Shown here: positions 23,195-34,839 of the stretch, one piece after another | Layout of the letters: each line of letters opens with the position of its first letter | How positions within the stretch are numbered: position 1 is the first letter of the stretch | Assembly: GCA_914767715.1 (NCBI GenBank) | Contig: OU612075.1 | Location: 19,408,001-19,472,000 of the forward strand | From: Membranipora membranacea | Taxonomy: Eukaryota > Bryozoa > Gymnolaemata > Cheilostomatida > Membraniporidae | Length of the DNA: 64,000 bases | Reading direction: 5' to 3' | The notes under the pieces: model-generated | What the model was told of the DNA's origin: nothing | What the model saw: only the letters and a program-made list of their open reading frames with translations | The model's database searches: none | Translations under genes and position numbers: made by a program

Positions 23195-26160
23195 CTTGTG
23201 GTAATATCAAGCCATTGAACCAGCAAATTGGAGCTTGCACAATAGTTAATTATGCCATGGTTTGCATACTCATTAAATCATCGAAAAATGTCAACCCTGC
23301 ATTGTAGAAAGCATAACAATACGCTGTCAAAAAGTCATCATTCTGACAAATGAAAAACTGATGGCTATACAGTTGAGAAATCATACCGATCATGGCACTT
23401 AATAAAATATGTATTTATCAAGCTTATGCTTTTCTAATAATTTGAATAGCAAATTCCACATGATGTGGACTGCATATTTGTTGAATCTATGATGGAAGTT
23501 TCTAACATGATCCATTACCATCTCTACCTCAGGAAACCTTATATTACTTTTTAGCAGCTGATAATTGTAGTATCTATGAGTCATTGACGGGCATTTGTTT
23601 ATTTATTTATTTGTTTGTTTTATGTCAAATACTCTAGAAACACTGAGTCGCCAACCAGAAATTACTAAAAGGTTATTGTTATTGTTATGAAAATTTTAAA
23701 ATGATCTAGATTCCAGACATTGTATATATCTGCGTCCATGAAAACTCTTTAGCAATTCAATGCAACTGGTGGTACATCTTAAACATAAAATATTGTAGTC
23801 CGGAGAACACTCTCTACCATCTCATATTCTGGCTGTATGGTAGCAGAGGAGCAAATCAAATCTAACGTGAATAGAACAACCATTCGAAAACAATACCATC
23901 TCACTAACATCTTGTTGTAACAACCAGCCATCTAAACAGCATATTGAAGTTTGTACAATAGTGAATTACACCCAGCAGCCATTGTTTGCATAGCACATTA
24001 AATCATTACAAAATTTCCTACAATCGAAAGAGAAAGGATGTAGAAACCACACACCCAGTATGTTTTGTTAATTACGGATTGACAACTCTGAATTGCAGAG
24101 AGCATTGTAATTAGCTGTCAAAAAGTCATCGTTCTGATGAATGAAAAACTGATGGCTATTATACAGTTGAGAAGGCAGACAGGTCAGGACCTGATAGTTA
24201 ATGTAGTTTTCACATAGACTGTGAAGCTAGAAACCTTTTGGCTTTCTCGATATATGGTCATCCAAGGTATAAACTATTTACAAGCTTCAAACCTCCTTAT
24301 TAAAGTTTGTCATCTCCCTTAAGCAACAGATGAAAATAAGAGAACAGGTTTCTGATTTTTTTTGTGCGTGATCACAAACGCTCACTTATGAGCTTAATCA
24401 AGAAACACTGACTCACAATACAGAAAATACAAACAGGTTATGGTAGGAAGATCTTTCAAATATAGCCAGACTATTCTGTTTCAATTGCCAGCTACATCTT
24501 CCCTGCATACTTTATGGTATAACAATTTCAGATTGTTGTACATGAAATCATGATGGCAAGCACGTATATAAACGTCTATACCATATTAAAATGACTTGTA
24601 TATAGAAAACAGAGTTTGTGAGAGAATATTGTAGAATGAAGACAATACTACCTTCAGTCTTTAATTCAGACTATTAGTAAGCTGATGATCAAATAAAACA
24701 CACCAAGGGGCAGATCCAGTTTGTCCAGGATAACCAAACAAAAAGATTTCTATGTCATGGTTAACACAAACAAAGAAAGCACACCATTTGAAATATCATA
24801 ACATTATGCAAAGGGTGATGATGCAAAATAAACATATCAATGTTGATAGTGCACTCATCTTGCCAGCCAATAATCACTAGCTTTAGGCAACTTTATCAGT
24901 TGAAAATCTATGTCCATATCACATTAAATCTAACTGAACCACATTCCATCATATCTAATATTTGATTGACCTTCTGCAAGAAACATAAGCAGCCAGAGAA
25001 GAAAATTCAATGCAACTGGTGGTGCACCTAAAACATAGAACTTTGTAGACCAGAGAAAACTCCCTAGCATCTCATATTCTGGCTGTATGGTAGCATAGGA
25101 GCAAACCAAAGCTAACGTGGATCAACCAACCATTCGGAACCAATATCATCCCACTTACATCTTGTTGTAACAACAAGCCATCGAACCAGCATATTGAAGT
25201 TTGTACAATAGTGAATTACACCCAGCAGGCATTGTTCGCATTGTACATTGAGTCATTACAAAATTTCATTCCATCAAAAGAGAAAGGATGTAGAAACCGC
25301 TCACCCAGTATGTTTTATTAATTACTTATTGACAACTCTGAATTGTAGAGAGCATAACAATTAGCTGTGAAAAAGTCATCGTTCTGATGAATGAAAAACT
25401 GTAGGCTACTCAGTTGAGAAAGCAGACAGGTCATTGACCTGATAGTTAATGTAGTTTTCACACAGACTGTAAAACTTGAAACCCTTTGGCTTTCTCGATC
25501 TATGGTCATACAAGGTATTAACTATTTAACTATTCCCTTAAACTACTGCTGCCACTCATGCAAATTTGTGGTCATTGAATTTTACATAGCTCCAAGATAA
25601 TTAATTGAGACTTAAATCTCATAATTGTCACCTAATGGGTAAATGATTTGCACAAACTGATCATCAAAATCAGGGCATGAAATCTACGCACCAGCTTATG
25701 ACGTGTACTGAATGCACTAGTAAGACAGTAACTACGTCACCCGTGCCGGTAGATAATTAATTTCATAACCTAATTTTGACGATTTGTGCAGATCATTTGC
25801 TCATTAGGTGACAATGCTGAGATTGCAGCATCAATTTATTACTTTTGAGCTATACAGAATTCTATAAGCACACATTTGGCTGTGTGGCAGCAGTGGTTTA
25901 AGCAACCGATGACAATAAGAGAAGGGGGTTTCTGATTTTTTTGTGAAATCACAATCCGCTCACTGATAAGCTTACATCAAGAAACACTGACTCACCGTAC
26001 AGAAAATACAAACAGGTTACATCCCTGTGTACGTTATGGTATAACAATTTCACATTGAGGTGCATAAAATCATGATTAACGTGTATACCACATCAAAATG
26101 AGTTGTATACAGAGTTTGTGAGAGACTATTGTAGGAATGTGTCCAGTCTAATATTTGATT
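23195..26160. repeat. duplicated non-coding blocks
   Basis: Bases about 23756-24250 recur at about 25006-25500 at high similarity (GGTGGTRCAYCTWAAACAT, ATATTCTGGCTGTATGGTAGCA, AGTGAATTACACCCAGCAG). Bases about 24320-24640 recur at about 25905-26130. A third, older partial copy lies at about 23195-23385. The second unit carries a MITE, listed separately. No coding sequence seen. Confidence 0.8.
25625..25814. mobile_element. 190-bp MITE
   Basis: Terminal inverted repeats of about 40 bp: left TTGTCACCTAATGGGTAAAT, right arm the imperfect reverse complement, ending ATTTGCTCATTAGGTGACAA. It sits in the second duplicated unit and is absent from the first, so it inserted after the duplication. It is non-autonomous. 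Confidence 0.8.
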
Positions 26161-26800
26161 ATTTTTCTGCAGGAATCATAGCAGCCAGAAAACCCTCCAC
26201 AATATTTGACTTGCTTTATGGACAATCTCCTATTCTTAGTGCCGTTTTTACCCAAGGCAACCCCCCCCCCCCCCCCGGTCCATCTTTATAACTACATGAT
26301 TTTATCTGATTCATCGAGAGTATATTCAGGGGCCGATAAACCAACATTAGTTCTAATTATTGTACAGCAGCTACTCAATCAGCCCATACACAAGCTTGTT
26401 TCATCTCGATTATATTGATGACTAGGTAGTAGGAAAAACTACACTACATTTACCTCTGTAGATTGCTGCTTCCTCAATCCTTTTTAACCCACCAGGGATA
26501 TGAGACACATAATTTACAGGGTCAGAGCTTGTATATGCAAAGAGTAATAATATTATGAGCTGTCATGTTCTAGAAGTGATTAAATTTACACAATAAACAA
26601 TGGCTGGGTCAATCATCTTTTTGTACCAGCATTTAGAAAATTTTGCAATCAATTGACGATGATGCTAAAACATGGATACAGTGATTTTGCAAAGTCATAT
26701 AAAGATAACATCATTGCTATGAGGGTGCTTTGAACAATGACGTTTGACAATTGTTTAGCCCAATATGGTTTTTACAAATTCAAACTATTTATTGTTTGGT
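26161..26800. other. non-coding stretch with poly-C tract
   Basis: A run of about 17 C lies near 26261-26277. No gene. Confidence 0.5.
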
Positions 26801-26809
26801 TGCTAGACT

Positions 26810-26964
26810 GTACCAGCATGCACTGAACCGCTACCTTGACAAACCATTGTGAGACAGGATTTGTGGTTTGACTTTGTGGTCTAGCACAACTGTTCAGTTC
26901 TTCAATTGAATAATTAACACAATGGCTGCTTGTCGTACTGCTATCACTTTGCAGGGTATAAAAA
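26810..26964 (+). promoter_or_regulatory. conserved promoter of CSalpha-beta gene 2
   Basis: A TATA box (GGGTATAAAAA, TATA at 26957) is preceded by the same ordered motifs as in gene 1 (ACCAGCATGCACTGAAC, GTGGTTTGACTTTGTGGT, TTAACACAATG). The non-coding first exon runs from about 26988 to 27029, ending AAAAG|GTGAGA. Confidence 0.65.
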
Positions 26965-27194
26965 TGAGTGTGACAGATCTAAGAACTCACTCGCTGCCTC
27001 AACTTCAAGAGAAGACAAAAATCCAAAAGGTGAGACTATTTCTGTACTATTTACTGAGTTGATCTTATTATCGCACTGGCGCAGAGTTTTATAAATACTT
27101 TAATAGACTGCGGGTGTCAGGATGGCCGACTGTAAGATGGCTGATGTGTAAAATATCTAAACTGCATTTTGTTTTATTTCAGATACCTAAAAAA

Positions 27195-28292
27195 ATGAAC
27201 ATGAAGCTGCTTCCTCTTATCTGTTTGGTTGTACTTGGTATGGTTGCTGTCACAGAGGCTCTGAGTGAGGCCTTCGGTGAGTAAGCCCTTCAAGAAATAC
27301 ATGATTCTAATCAAATTGGTAAATTTTACAGGGAGTTAGTTATATGAATTTCTTTTTTTCTTTGCCCTATTTGTCAGACATTACAAGTTTTAAAGTCACT
27401 CTGAGACTCAAAAGTGTCAGTTAACAGATATGTTGAGCTTTAAATAATAATTTTGTTAAAGTTACTCTTAAAGTACTAGGCTAATGAGGGGGTGCAGGGG
27501 GATTAATCATAATTAGTATTTTCTGGTGACAAGCAAGACCATTGGCTGATCAGTGTAATTAGAGGCGGAGAATGGCCTTGGTCTCCGCCTCTTACAGCCA
27601 GTCCACGTTGCGATCTCAAGTGGTCAAGTGTGTTATATAAGAAATTGTGATTCTCAGACACCCATAAATAAAGTTGAATAGAAGCCTATGATATAGCTAT
27701 TGTTATGTTGGATCATCACACTTGGGATTATAGGATTTTATTACAACGGTCAATTTCAATCTTGACAACGGTATCTAGGCAACCTCTGAAACCATAAATC
27801 ATAACGTCTAAATCAACCAATAAGAGCTTGTATAATTTGAAGCGGATGATTTGAAATCATTGGAAATGGGAGTTTTTGGATGACATCAGATGTATATTCA
27901 CCACTTTCCGATGCAATTTTTGGAAGGAAAATTTATTGGGCATGTGTATCACACAATTACGCATCAGCACATCTGATTCCTATTAAAGAGAATTCACTAC
28001 CGCTCCTCTTATTTCCGAAAAAGCAGGAGGAATTTGAATGCTGCTAACCTCATTTGAATTTGATATGGCTGGGTGATCGCTTTACATTGACTGGCCCTTA
28101 TATACCGGTCGAGCCACTTTAACCACAGTACTTCCAGGACCTACTTCAACTTTTATGTTTGTCTTTATAGATCACTGTGCACTCATCAAGCCATCTCACC
28201 GTATGCAGAATTGTCAGGTCTGGTGTGCAAAACAAGGCTGCCCTGGATTTGAGCGCACCAATGATGACAAGTGCCACTGCTACTTGGTTTAA
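27195..28292 (+). CDS. small secreted six-cysteine CSalpha-beta (defensin-like) peptide 2
   Basis: Coding exons 27195-27276 and 28171-28292 (phase 1, GT-AG) give 67 residues. A non-coding exon lies upstream (to 27029) and the ATG exon opens at the acceptor at 27183. The signal peptide is almost identical to that of gene 1. The exon gains a few residues (SEAF) before the splice. The mature cysteine spacing C-x11-C-x3-C-x4-C-x10-C-x1-C is the same, with conserved IKPSHRM and ERTNDDKCHCY. The two genes point away from each other, about 5.2 kb apart, as an inverted duplicate. Function is inferred from fold only. An antimicrobial defensin is likeliest, and a different secreted effector cannot be excluded. 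Confidence 0.84.
27561..27592. repeat. perfect 11-bp GC-rich hairpin in gene 2 intron
   Basis: AGAGGCGGAGA (27561-27571) pairs with TCTCCGCCTCT (27582-27592) across a 10-nt loop. Gene 1 has an intron of only about 190 bp here and lacks it. Confidence 0.75.
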
Positions 28293-28366
28293 AGTAATCT
28301 AGACACACCTGAATGCAGTTGATTGAATCAATTCTTGATTGACTTGTGTAACAACGATATTGTAAT

Positions 28367-28372
28367 AATAAA
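28367..28372 (+). terminator. poly(A) signal for CSalpha-beta gene 2
   Basis: AATAAA lies 75 bp past the stop codon. Confidence 0.6.
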
Positions 28373-31300
28373 CAAACTATCAATCTTGCAATGTATGGAA
28401 TGTTAACATTGAGAACATAGCATTGATCGTGAGTGCCAGTGGAGGGTTGCAAGGTTTATCAACACAATTTCATATTTTCTTGAGTTGCCTGAACTTTATT
28501 GCATGGTTTGGCCTGACATCTATAGAATGACTACTACGGTGTACACCTTTGAGCAGTTATTCACGTCTAGGATTATCAAAGCATTTGATATTGTGTAAGA
28601 ATTTTGTCTGAATTAGCTTTCTCTAGTATCCAAGTTCAGCCATTTTGATATGGCTTTGATTATAGAGCATAATGTGCTCAAGCTCATTGGCAGACATTTT
28701 TATATTGATTAGCAACTCATCAAATTGCATTTTATGATATTAGCAGTCCTCTTTGTTTATTTGGCAGCATTGATAAGCACCCTGCAATGTTGACCTTTGC
28801 CATAAAAGTCTTAGTCTGCTCTTTACCTTGTCTAATCGCCTTTATTCACCTGCAAGATATTACAGTAGTTCACATCTTTTAGTTCATTGGGAATATTATC
28901 ATTGGCAGAAGTACCAAAGGGTTTTCATAGATCATGAATGAGAAGGACCTTTCCCGGAGTGCTCTTCCGGAAAGCATATACAAGAGCATCTGTTGACAAG
29001 AGTAATGGTGTAAACTTGTATGTCCCTACACAGAGCAAAATAAATATGTCACAAGTACGCATGGCAAATGTTTATAATGGGATGCATGAAATATGGAGTA
29101 GTCGGTGTCAATGCACACAATCAATGTGTTCTTTCATCATACACAAGATTAAATTTCCATCATTTTTTTTGCTTGTGTAATAAATTATGCCATATCACAC
29201 AATTGACGGCCAATGTGTGAAAACTTGGCCCATCCGATAAACCAAGCTCATTCACTGAAAAGGGTGTAAGAAATTTGAGTACTCTCTACTGGCAAGACAG
29301 GCATATTTACATTACCTTCTTTTTACCCAATCAGGAACAATCTTTAACATGAAAAAAGGCCAATGTCTATATATAGGTGCGAAAATGGCGGAGAGAAGCT
29401 GAATGTGCATCATTATGTAAAAGAATGATGTATGCAGCCTTTACCTACTTTACTGTTTAATTTCTCAATGACCATTCCATGACCATTCCTAGTTGGATTC
29501 TTGTCCCTGTCTGCATAGTCGTCCAAATAGTTCCATAATCTGTTAGAGCTGACTGACATCATGATTCTTGTATCGGATATTCATATTGCACTAATTCTAA
29601 AAATAGAAATTGTGTATAATGTTAGCTCACATTGGATACAGAAGCTCAAGGATAGTCATTGAAAAAGAGCGGGGCCATTAGGACCTTCAACACTTGTAGT
29701 TCAATTTTATTCAACATAATGAATTATGCTAAGACATAGCAGTGGAACTGAACTGGACTGGCGAACAAGAAAATAACTATGTAAGAGAAAACATAGCCAC
29801 AGTAATATCACCATACAACCAGCTGTCAATGCCAAGACTATCGTCCTGCTTTTCCCACTCTTATCCTTCCCTGATATGGGAAAATTTACAGCTGGTAGAA
29901 CAGCCTTTGCCCTCATTGAAATAGAAACAGACCATAGAAGTGTTTGATAGTGCTCTATATTGCCCCTGGCACACATTTCTATGGGGTTTTGACTCCAAAA
30001 TATTCCACTGATGAGTCATAATAGTCCTCTTCTGTCATCTGAGCAGAGGACATGGGGGGAGAGGGAGATGTAACTGATTGGCTACATGAGAAGTTGCTCA
30101 CTCATGTTAGGAACTAAATGCACTAGACAATACCATCTCTGTCACAGTCGACCTTTCTTGAGAGATGACAACTCCTTGAAGCAACCAACCATCGTAACCT
30201 GGTCTCGTCTTTAGTTGAGGTTCCAAGCTCTGAGTTGTTACTTTGGCCAAACAGGGGGTTGATGGTGCTGCAATGGAGACTTTGCGGAAAATTTGCTTCT
30301 CGATGATGGCATCTAAGGGAATACAAAATCTTGTTTATCATAGTTTTGTGTGAGAAGCAGATCCTTTTTCATAAGCGCTGCAAAGCAACTGATGACTTGT
30401 TATTATATTATGTATTCGTGAAAACTCCACTGCATTTTCAGTTCAACTGGTTGGTTGCCTACCGGTTTGTAGCTAAGTGGATGCATTGTTATTGTAAGTA
30501 TTGAGAGGGACAGTGTCAGGGGCACCCCTCTTTTTTGTATAATTGAGAGTTCCACTGTAACCACCTCATACCATTGTAATCATGATATCACATTAGACTG
30601 CTGAAAATAATAACTGTATTTCAATTTCTCGCAATCAACTAAACACCTTCATCCACGTTGATAGAAACTATTGTCTACCTTTTTAGTCCAGGAAAAACCA
30701 CGCACCAACATCAAATCAAATTATATTGAGCTTTTCCCATTTAAAAGGTAAGCAGAATTCCTATGGTGTACAGAAAGTCAATGGTTGCTATGCAGTCTGT
30801 ATTTTAACCATTAATGTCAATGATGTGTTTCAGTATTTTCTTTTCCCAAATAGTGTATTCAACAGAAGACTCGCCTTACCACAAACCAAGTAATTTCCTT
30901 TCTTTTCATACCAATAACCCAGCTTGAAGAGCCTTTTATTAATTGGTCATGGCAAAATATGGGAAATAGAAACATCTCATTAACGTAAAGTGTTGCACTT
31001 GTCCTGAATTGACACATTTCAAATATCTTCCAGAGCTTATTGAGAAAACACATATTTTTTTATATATATTGATCTTTTTGCTATTCTTACTACAAAAGGA
31101 ATTCAAACAAATGACAAAGAATTGAGATTGTCATTTTGCTGTTTTAATCGATTTTTTCCATATCAATGAACGTGAGAGTGTCAAGACTGTGACCAGAAGT
31201 TTTATTTTTTCATTACATTGAAAGTTTCATAATCAGATTTTACTGAGTTCGTTTATTACCAGTGTACTCAGTTTATTGAATCACTGGCAAATATTCTATG

Positions 31301-32144
31301 AGGGGAAGGTTACCCGAATACTCTTAGCTCGCTTGGTAATGATAGGAAGTCAAAATGCAGTAGCCTGATTCAGGAGTTGTGACTCCAAAGTAGGTCACAA
31401 CCATTTACTTTGATTTCAATTACAGTACATCCGCCACTTCGTACTACATCTCACCATTAAATCACCGGATTAATGAGTTGATTTTGATATGATAGTGACT
31501 GAAAGTCATTATGTTGAAGACATGGTATTTATTTTCAAGACAGCAAAAACGAATACGAACGAATTTTATTATGCTTAAAATTGGCATTAAACTTGATGTT
31601 AATGGGGACAGATAAGTTACTGTTGTGGTGACGATCTGGTTATTGTTATTTATTTTACTGCGATTCTCCACTTATTGTTTACTATTTGAGTCGTTGGACT
31701 TTCTCCTCCAATGGAGACAATGAAAGTCTATATCCACATATATATATATATACAATTTTATTGCAACAACCATCATCCGAAGATGTTGTGCAAGAGACCA
31801 AAACAAAAAACAATCAAAATAATATCAAGGGAACAAAACTCAATTCGATGAAAACAAATGTTTTGACAATGCAAATTTAAATGTTGTAGGGTTGTTGATG
31901 AACGAAGATGTTGAGGAAGGTTGTTAAAAGAAGAAGTCATATGAATCAAAAAGAAGTTTTTGGGTGGATGTAAGATGTGGGTATCACGAAAACAAAATCG
32001 AAATCCAGTGCTTGAAAAAACATTGATTATATAGCTTGGGCTTAGACCATGAAGTATTTTATAGCAAAAAACAGAGGAAAAATAAAAGATTTAATTCTAT
32101 ACATAAATGCGGAGTTAGATTCAGGATTCAGGTATATGATTGAG
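28373..32144. other. long non-coding stretch
   Basis: No credible gene. The open frames in this interval show no signal peptide, domain, cysteine pattern or splice context I trust. There is a short (TA)n tract near 31738-31753. Confidence 0.5.
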
Positions 32145-33098
32145 TCATTCAGTATTTTCCAATGCAGGCTGAACTCTCGTAACGTTGCTGACATTTTTAC
32201 ATCTGTCCCAGCCGATGCAAATCATCTGCTTCACTTTCTTTCTATAGGCGTCCATCACAACATAGAGAGCCAATATATTCCAGATTCCATTCATTTGATC
32301 AATAAAGAGCGTTATTGATTTAAACAATGGAGCTTCCATGTTTCCCAGAGTGAAACAGCTATTTAAAACCAAAAAGAAAGAGCCAACAAAATAAGCTGCT
32401 GTGGATATGAACACATAATCAGCTGCTGCTTTTTCATTATCACTGTAATTACTCTCATATTGACTATGCCTTATCTTTCTCATCTTTGCGTATTCGATGG
32501 AAAACAAAACTGCAAAAATGATGATCAAAAAGTGAACCAAAAATAATGGTATCAAGCAAATGTGTAAATGATCAGGGTCACAAAACAGCATCCCATAACT
32601 GGTATCATAACAAGGCAAGTCGCCGGAAGCAAAATACAGACCTAAGAATAGCAAAGGAACAGTAATGAGAGCATAAACTGCTGCAGAAATAATCAGTTTT
32701 GTATAGTGCCTGATAAAGAAGTGATGTTCATACTGGAAAGGCCTGGCTAACATCAACCAACGATCACCTATAGATAATAAATACGCTGACAACCTGAAAT
32801 TAATAGCTGCCAATGCTAGAAATGATCTTGCATACAATATTGGATAGTAAGTTAGCTCTATGTCTTGTCTCCAGCGACGAACTGATCCAAATGCACAGAT
32901 GGCCGGCGTTATGATATCCAGGCAGGTAACAATTCTCAAAGATTTGAAGAATACTGTCCCTTTGTGCTGATGTAATTGAGAGAGAAAGATTAGGTGGAGG
33001 GTATTTGCTGTGACTATTATGCAAGCAGTTATAATAATAATCCCCTCCAAATGAGGCTTGATATCTTTATCAGCTTCATCGCAAAATGTGACATTCAT
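32145..33098 (-). CDS. seven-transmembrane receptor, rhodopsin-like, intronless
   Basis: A single open frame of 317 residues has seven hydrophobic segments at about 18-40, 50-71, 84-110, 133-155, 180-202, 228-250 and 260-284. Class A landmarks: Asp61 at the TM2 2.50 position, DRW at 112-114 at the end of TM3 (the DRY motif), and Asn274 with NILALY in TM7 in place of NPxxY. A short basic cytoplasmic tail and an N-terminal NVT glycosylation sequon fit the topology. The usual cysteine at the top of TM3 is absent, although two cysteines (163, 173) lie in extracellular loop 2. Length is normal for a small class A receptor. The ligand is unknown. No frame break is visible, so it is probably a working gene, perhaps of retroposed origin. 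Confidence 0.85.
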   Translation of the reverse strand: MNVTFCDEADKDIKPHLEGIIIITACIIVTANTLHLIFLSQLHQHKGTVFFKSLRIVTCLDIITPAICAFGSVRRWRQDIELTYYPILYARSFLALAAINFRLSAYLLSIGDRWLMLARPFQYEHHFFIRHYTKLIISAAVYALITVPLLFLGLYFASGDLPCYDTSYGMLFCDPDHLHICLIPLFLVHFLIIIFAVLFSIEYAKMRKIRHSQYESNYSDNEKAAADYVFISTAAYFVGSFFLVLNSCFTLGNMEAPLFKSITLFIDQMNGIWNILALYVVMDAYRKKVKQMICIGWDRCKNVSNVTRVQPALENTE

Positions 33099-34838
33099 TG
33101 CTGTTGGTTCCCAGTGTTCCCAATAAAAATTTAAAATTGTTACTTTTACCCAACAACATTTATATGAGAAATGTGCGCATTTACATAATGAAGTTTTGAT
33201 GAATAATTGATTTTGTTCAGAGGTGTGGACAAATCAGGCACAGAAATCTATTACTTTGTGTGTTATTTATTCTCACACTCACTTCCTGTAAATTTACATC
33301 CACTGTTTTGTTATGTCACTCTCATTTCTTGAAGGGAAATTGATATTTTGGATGCTTTTCCTGCCAATGACCAAAATAAACACTTGGAAAATTGAAAAAA
33401 AAATTAGATTTAGATTGGATGACAAAATTAATCCTAGAATGGGGAAAGGAAGGAAAATTATTAATTTATTTTTGTTTCTGGAAAATTATTATATAGTACG
33501 CTATTTCCATATGATTTTCACCATATCATTACAGTTGGAAAGCTCAGGACATATGACTGCGCTGATCGTATTTTTTTGTCACAGAGATAGTCATTAGATA
33601 GGCATGAATGAGGCTGCCATGCTCAAAGCAATAACACAAGAAATACTTTCGGAACAATTACCCACCTTATAGAAATCATAATGATCTTTCGTCTCCTCTA
33701 TTTATCTTTTCTCTAGGAGTAAGTGCACTCTACTTTACAAGTTAAATCCAAGATGCTTTCTCTTTATTACAATCCAATTCCTTTTTCTGTAAAGATTATC
33801 TCCTTGGAAATGCTTTTCAAAAAATGGAAGAAAATGAAATATATGCTATACAAGGTAAAGTATACTATAATGATTTCACCAAGATGTATTATGTTCACTG
33901 ATGGCACAAGTTCACAAGTGGCCACCTGATTTTGACGAATTGCTATCTATACAATTTAGGAAGTGCCAGAAAGATGTCCTTGTATAACCTGGATACCAAC
34001 TTTTAAGGGTGCACAGCAGCATTCCCATGACTTCATGATCAAAATCTTGTTGTTCTGATGAATCTTTTGATAAAAAGGTAGTACATTTTATGATTAATGA
34101 CCTTTGATTTACTGATTTTTATTTTTCTAAATGTCATATACTCACTGTCAACGACAGGCCTTTCTTATAGATATCATGAGGAGAGACAATGTAACTGTGA
34201 AAGCAAGGCCTTATCATTCAACTTACCGTTGGCCATTCAATTGTCATTCAACAATTTACAAAGTAGTTTTCACCACCTAAAGATGTTGAAGAAGTAAGTA
34301 TTGGCTAGATTTTAGTTTAGGGTAGGGTAGGGTAAAGAAAGTTTGCTATGCTTTACAATTTTTTCTTTCTTTGGGTACTTTTCTACTCAAGATTTTCAAA
34401 TTTGTGATGTTAGTTGTTAAGTGAAAATTCCTTGTCCCTGTTCATTTATAATTTTTCCTCACTATTTTACAAGAGTAACTGTCATATCAATAAAATAGAA
34501 AAATCATTACTTTACCTCATCTACGGAGAGTTTTTTGTTATGATTATAATATGATATCTTGGTGAACCATATTATGCACTCAACTGGGTCTGCTTTATCT
34601 AATGATTACATGTGTTTATCAAGTCATTGGTCATTGGGACCGTGACAGGGTAATTTAATGGGATGTGCTGATCTGATTACGGTAAGGTGTTTGAGTAGTA
34701 TCTGGGGCTAAAATCAAATGGTATAGGGGCAAGATTCTGCAGTATCAAACTTTTGAAACAGTTTTACTGTTATATGCCTACAAATGCACAACATGGTAAC
34801 TGACTTGATATAGAGTTGTTAAACCGAATATCAGTATA
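33099..34838. other. non-coding stretch
   Basis: AT-rich. A short GGGTA run lies at about 34320-34336. No gene recognised. Confidence 0.45.
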
Positions 34839-34839
34839 G

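Noticed and set aside
26103-26418. Frames with a proline run
   Set aside because: The run comes from the poly-C tract, and the flanks show nothing.
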